Of a stretch of DNA of 6,070 nt, positions 4,244 to 6,070 are shown piece after piece (the first letter of the stretch is position 1; each line of letters begins with the position of its first letter). The notes beneath the pieces were generated by a model. It did no database searches. It was not told the DNA's origin and worked only from the letters and a program-made list of their open reading frames with translations. Both the position numbers and the translations under genes were made by a program. Source of the stretch: Bacteroidales bacterium UBA5537 (lineage in GTDB: Bacteria; Bacteroidota; Bacteroidia; Bacteroidales; Lentimicrobiaceae). The DNA lies in assembly GCA_002426025.1 (NCBI GenBank), contig DINP01000080.1, forward strand, positions 10,271 to 16,340, written 5' to 3'.

Positions 4244-6070
4244 ATGAACAAAACAACGATTGCAGACAACAGCCAAATCACGACAAAGCAAACCTCCCCT
4301 TCAACCCATAGCACAGACCAGGCATTTACTGAACTTGAGCGCAGCATACTTGCAGCCCTTGAAAGGTATTCGAACGTACATCGCGGAAGTGGCCATTTCT
4401 CAGCGGTTTCGACACATCTGTATGAAAAAGCCCGGGAAATTGTACTGGATTATCTGGGACTTGAAAAGAAAAAGTACGAGGTGATTTTTTTATCGCAACA
4501 ACGGGCAGTGGCTTTTTCGGGTATGCTGAAGCCTGAGCGTTTCAAAATGTTATCGGGCCTTGATACCGGACTTTCGCTGGGTATAACTGCCGTAGTTGCT
4601 GAAAGGGCTGCATTACCCAAAGGGGTGCCTTTTGAAACCGGCGGTGGCACAACCAAACTGTATGGCCCCGATTGGGTACTGTGGGCTGGCCATCCCGATC
4701 AATTCGAGGCTGGCACTCCTGCCATCATCAATGTTATCGCTTTTGCTAAGGCATTGCAGATTATGAAACGGGCCGGTAAGGATGTTTTTGCAGGGAGTTC
4801 TACAAATAATACAAACCCTGCTGAGATACTGTATTCCGGTGAACTGAAAGATTTGCGCGGATCGGAATTGCTGCTGGCACTTCGGGGAACCATGATAGGC
4901 CAAAATGTGCTGGTCCCGACCACCAAAGGCCTGCGAACATTTATCAACCTCGACAACAGTGCCAGTACCCCTGCTTTCGGGCCTGCGTGGGAGGCCTTCA
5001 GGCAGGCATACCGGCTTAACAGACAGGCTGGTAAAATCATGGTTGGGGAAGCCAGGCAAATCTGCGCCAAAGCAATGGGTGCGCCACCATCAGTTTACGA
5101 TATTATTTTTACGTCCAACACCACCGAATCTATTAATCTGGCAGCCGCCGGACTGGGAAATTACCCTTCCGGGGAAACAGAACCTGTAATACTAACCACT
5201 GTGCTGGAACATTCATCCAACGATCTCCCCTGGCGGACAATGCCCGGACATACCATCATCAGGCTTGCGACTGACAATGAAGGGATTTTCGATCTGAATG
5301 AATTGGAATCCTTGCTCAGGGACTACAACGAAAAGAGCCTGCATGGAAAGAAACGCATAAGGCTGGTTACGGTGAACGGTGCATCCAATGTGCTGGGAAC
5401 CTGCAACGACCTGACGGCCATCAGTACCATTGTACACAGATACGGAGCACTGCTGATGGTTGATGCAGCCCAGCTGGCAGCACACCGGGAAATCAGTATG
5501 GAATCCACCAGCATTGATTTGCTTGCCTTCTCCGCTCATAAGCTTTATGCACCCTTTGGCAGCGGTGTATTAATCGCCCGCAGGGGTTTGCTGCAATTTG
5601 ATGCCGCTGAGATGGAACAGATAAATACATCGGGCGAAGAAAACACAGGGGGAATTGCGGCTCTTGGCAAAGCATTGCTGTTGCTGCAACGGATAGGATT
5701 TGACCTTATTGAATCAGAAGAACAGAAACTCACCACCACAGCATTGAAAGAGATGTCACTAATCCCCGGCATTAAACTTTACGGAATGCAATCTGCCGAA
5801 CCCCAGGGCCGCATCGGGAGAACCGGAGTGATTGGTTTTACTGTCAAATCTGTAATGCCTTCAACTGTTGCCCGCAGGCTGGCTTTATCGGACGGTATTG
5901 GTGTTCGCTATGGTTGCCTTTGTGCGCACCTGATTATTAAACAGTTGAGCGGCTTTACCCCTTTACAGGAAAAGATACAAAAGTTTGCAGTTGAACTGGT
6001 TCCAATCCTAAACCTGCAAGGTATTGGCCGGGTCAGTTTCGGAATACAGAATACGGAAGCAGATGTTGAC
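4244..6070 (+). CDS. Class V aminotransferase / cysteine desulfurase-like protein with a shortened N-terminal PLP-fold copy; 3'-truncated
   Basis: The frame is open for 609 codons to the right edge. The C-terminal part (from ~232) is a full PLP-dependent class V domain: 'INLDNSAST' (234-242), 'TSNTTESINLAA' (290-301), 'EHSSNDLPWR' with cofactor-stacking H323, 'NGASNVLG' (N382), 'VDAAQ' (D407, Q410), 'SAHK' with Schiff-base K433, 'SGEENTGG' (463-470), and 'VRYGCLCAH' (554-562), where C560 aligns with the catalytic Cys of SufS-type desulfurases. Residues ~30-190 resemble the two ends of another such fold: 'YSNVHRGSGHFS' (42-53), then 'VPFETGGGTTKL' (128-139) and 'FEAGTPAIINVIAFAKAL' (154-171); the cofactor-binding middle with its lysine is absent. 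Likely activity is on a cysteine-like or amino-acid substrate in the cytoplasm; no signal peptide is seen. The gene starts 54 nt after the regulator with no clear promoter or Shine-Dalgarno, so read-through is possible. Only a short C-terminal end seems missing. Confidence 0.88.
   Translation, partial: MNKTTIADNSQITTKQTSPSTHSTDQAFTELERSILAALERYSNVHRGSGHFSAVSTHLYEKAREIVLDYLGLEKKKYEVIFLSQQRAVAFSGMLKPERFKMLSGLDTGLSLGITAVVAERAALPKGVPFETGGGTTKLYGPDWVLWAGHPDQFEAGTPAIINVIAFAKALQIMKRAGKDVFAGSSTNNTNPAEILYSGELKDLRGSELLLALRGTMIGQNVLVPTTKGLRTFINLDNSASTPAFGPAWEAFRQAYRLNRQAGKIMVGEARQICAKAMGAPPSVYDIIFTSNTTESINLAAAGLGNYPSGETEPVILTTVLEHSSNDLPWRTMPGHTIIRLATDNEGIFDLNELESLLRDYNEKSLHGKKRIRLVTVNGASNVLGTCNDLTAISTIVHRYGALLMVDAAQLAAHREISMESTSIDLLAFSAHKLYAPFGSGVLIARRGLLQFDAAEMEQINTSGEENTGGIAALGKALLLLQRIGFDLIESEEQKLTTTALKEMSLIPGIKLYGMQSAEPQGRIGRTGVIGFTVKSVMPSTVARRLALSDGIGVRYGCLCAHLIIKQLSGFTPLQEKIQKFAVELVPILNLQGIGRVSFGIQNTEADVD

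Noticed and set aside
4613..5070. Long minus-strand open frames (about 120-150 codons) opposite the aminotransferase-like gene
   Set aside because: They lie wholly opposite a gene with clear family motifs, show no recognisable domains and have no ribosome site; they are shadows of its codon composition.
5842..5849. TGTCAAAT inside the aminotransferase-like gene resembling an operator half-site
   Set aside because: It has no matching inverted half at the right distance and lies within coding sequence; a single 8-bp match is expected by chance.
1..6070. CRISPR arrays, tRNA/rRNA genes, insertion sequences or attachment sites
   Set aside because: No regularly spaced repeats, cloverleaf-like sequence, transposase motif or terminal inverted repeats were seen on reading both strands.

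Overview
This window looks like chromosomal DNA from a member of the Bacteroidota. The main reasons are a textbook Bacteroidota promoter (TTTG, 19 bp, TAnnTTTG) at 3416-3446, weak or absent Shine-Dalgarno sequences before several genes, moderate-to-low GC, and a run of exported glycoside hydrolases typical of a polysaccharide-utilisation locus. All supported genes lie on the + strand. The species cannot be named from the sequence.

Positions 1-3218 are the end of a glycan-degradation cluster. It holds the last ~110 residues of a GH3 beta-glycosidase (its fibronectin-III-like C-terminal domain), then two different GH29 alpha-L-fucosidases (347-1681 and 1758-3218). Gaps of 14 and 76 nt suggest one transcript. 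Both fucosidases carry export signals and keep the expected catalytic residues. A beta-glycosidase next to two fucosidases points to stepwise trimming of a fucose-containing glycan in the periplasm or at the cell surface. No SusC/SusD-like gene, sulfatase or sugar regulator is visible, so the substrate is open.

Positions 3219-3495 are non-coding. The first part has imperfect inverted repeats that may close the hydrolase transcript. The second part is a compact control region: a perfect 20-bp palindrome overlaps the -33 box of a consensus promoter, and a degraded 18-bp copy lies exactly 42 bp downstream over the expected transcription start.

Positions 3496-4189 are a tight two-gene operon (1 nt gap): a four-helix membrane protein of unknown function and an 81-residue XRE-type DNA-binding protein. 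The palindromes are the natural candidate binding site for the latter, giving a small autoregulated regulator and membrane-protein module. This is the least explained and most interesting part of the window.

From 4244 to the right edge runs a long open gene (609 codons, no stop) for a class V aminotransferase / cysteine desulfurase-like protein. A complete PLP domain (from about residue 230) is preceded by what looks like a shortened second PLP fold that lacks the cofactor lysine. Its C-terminus lies outside the window.
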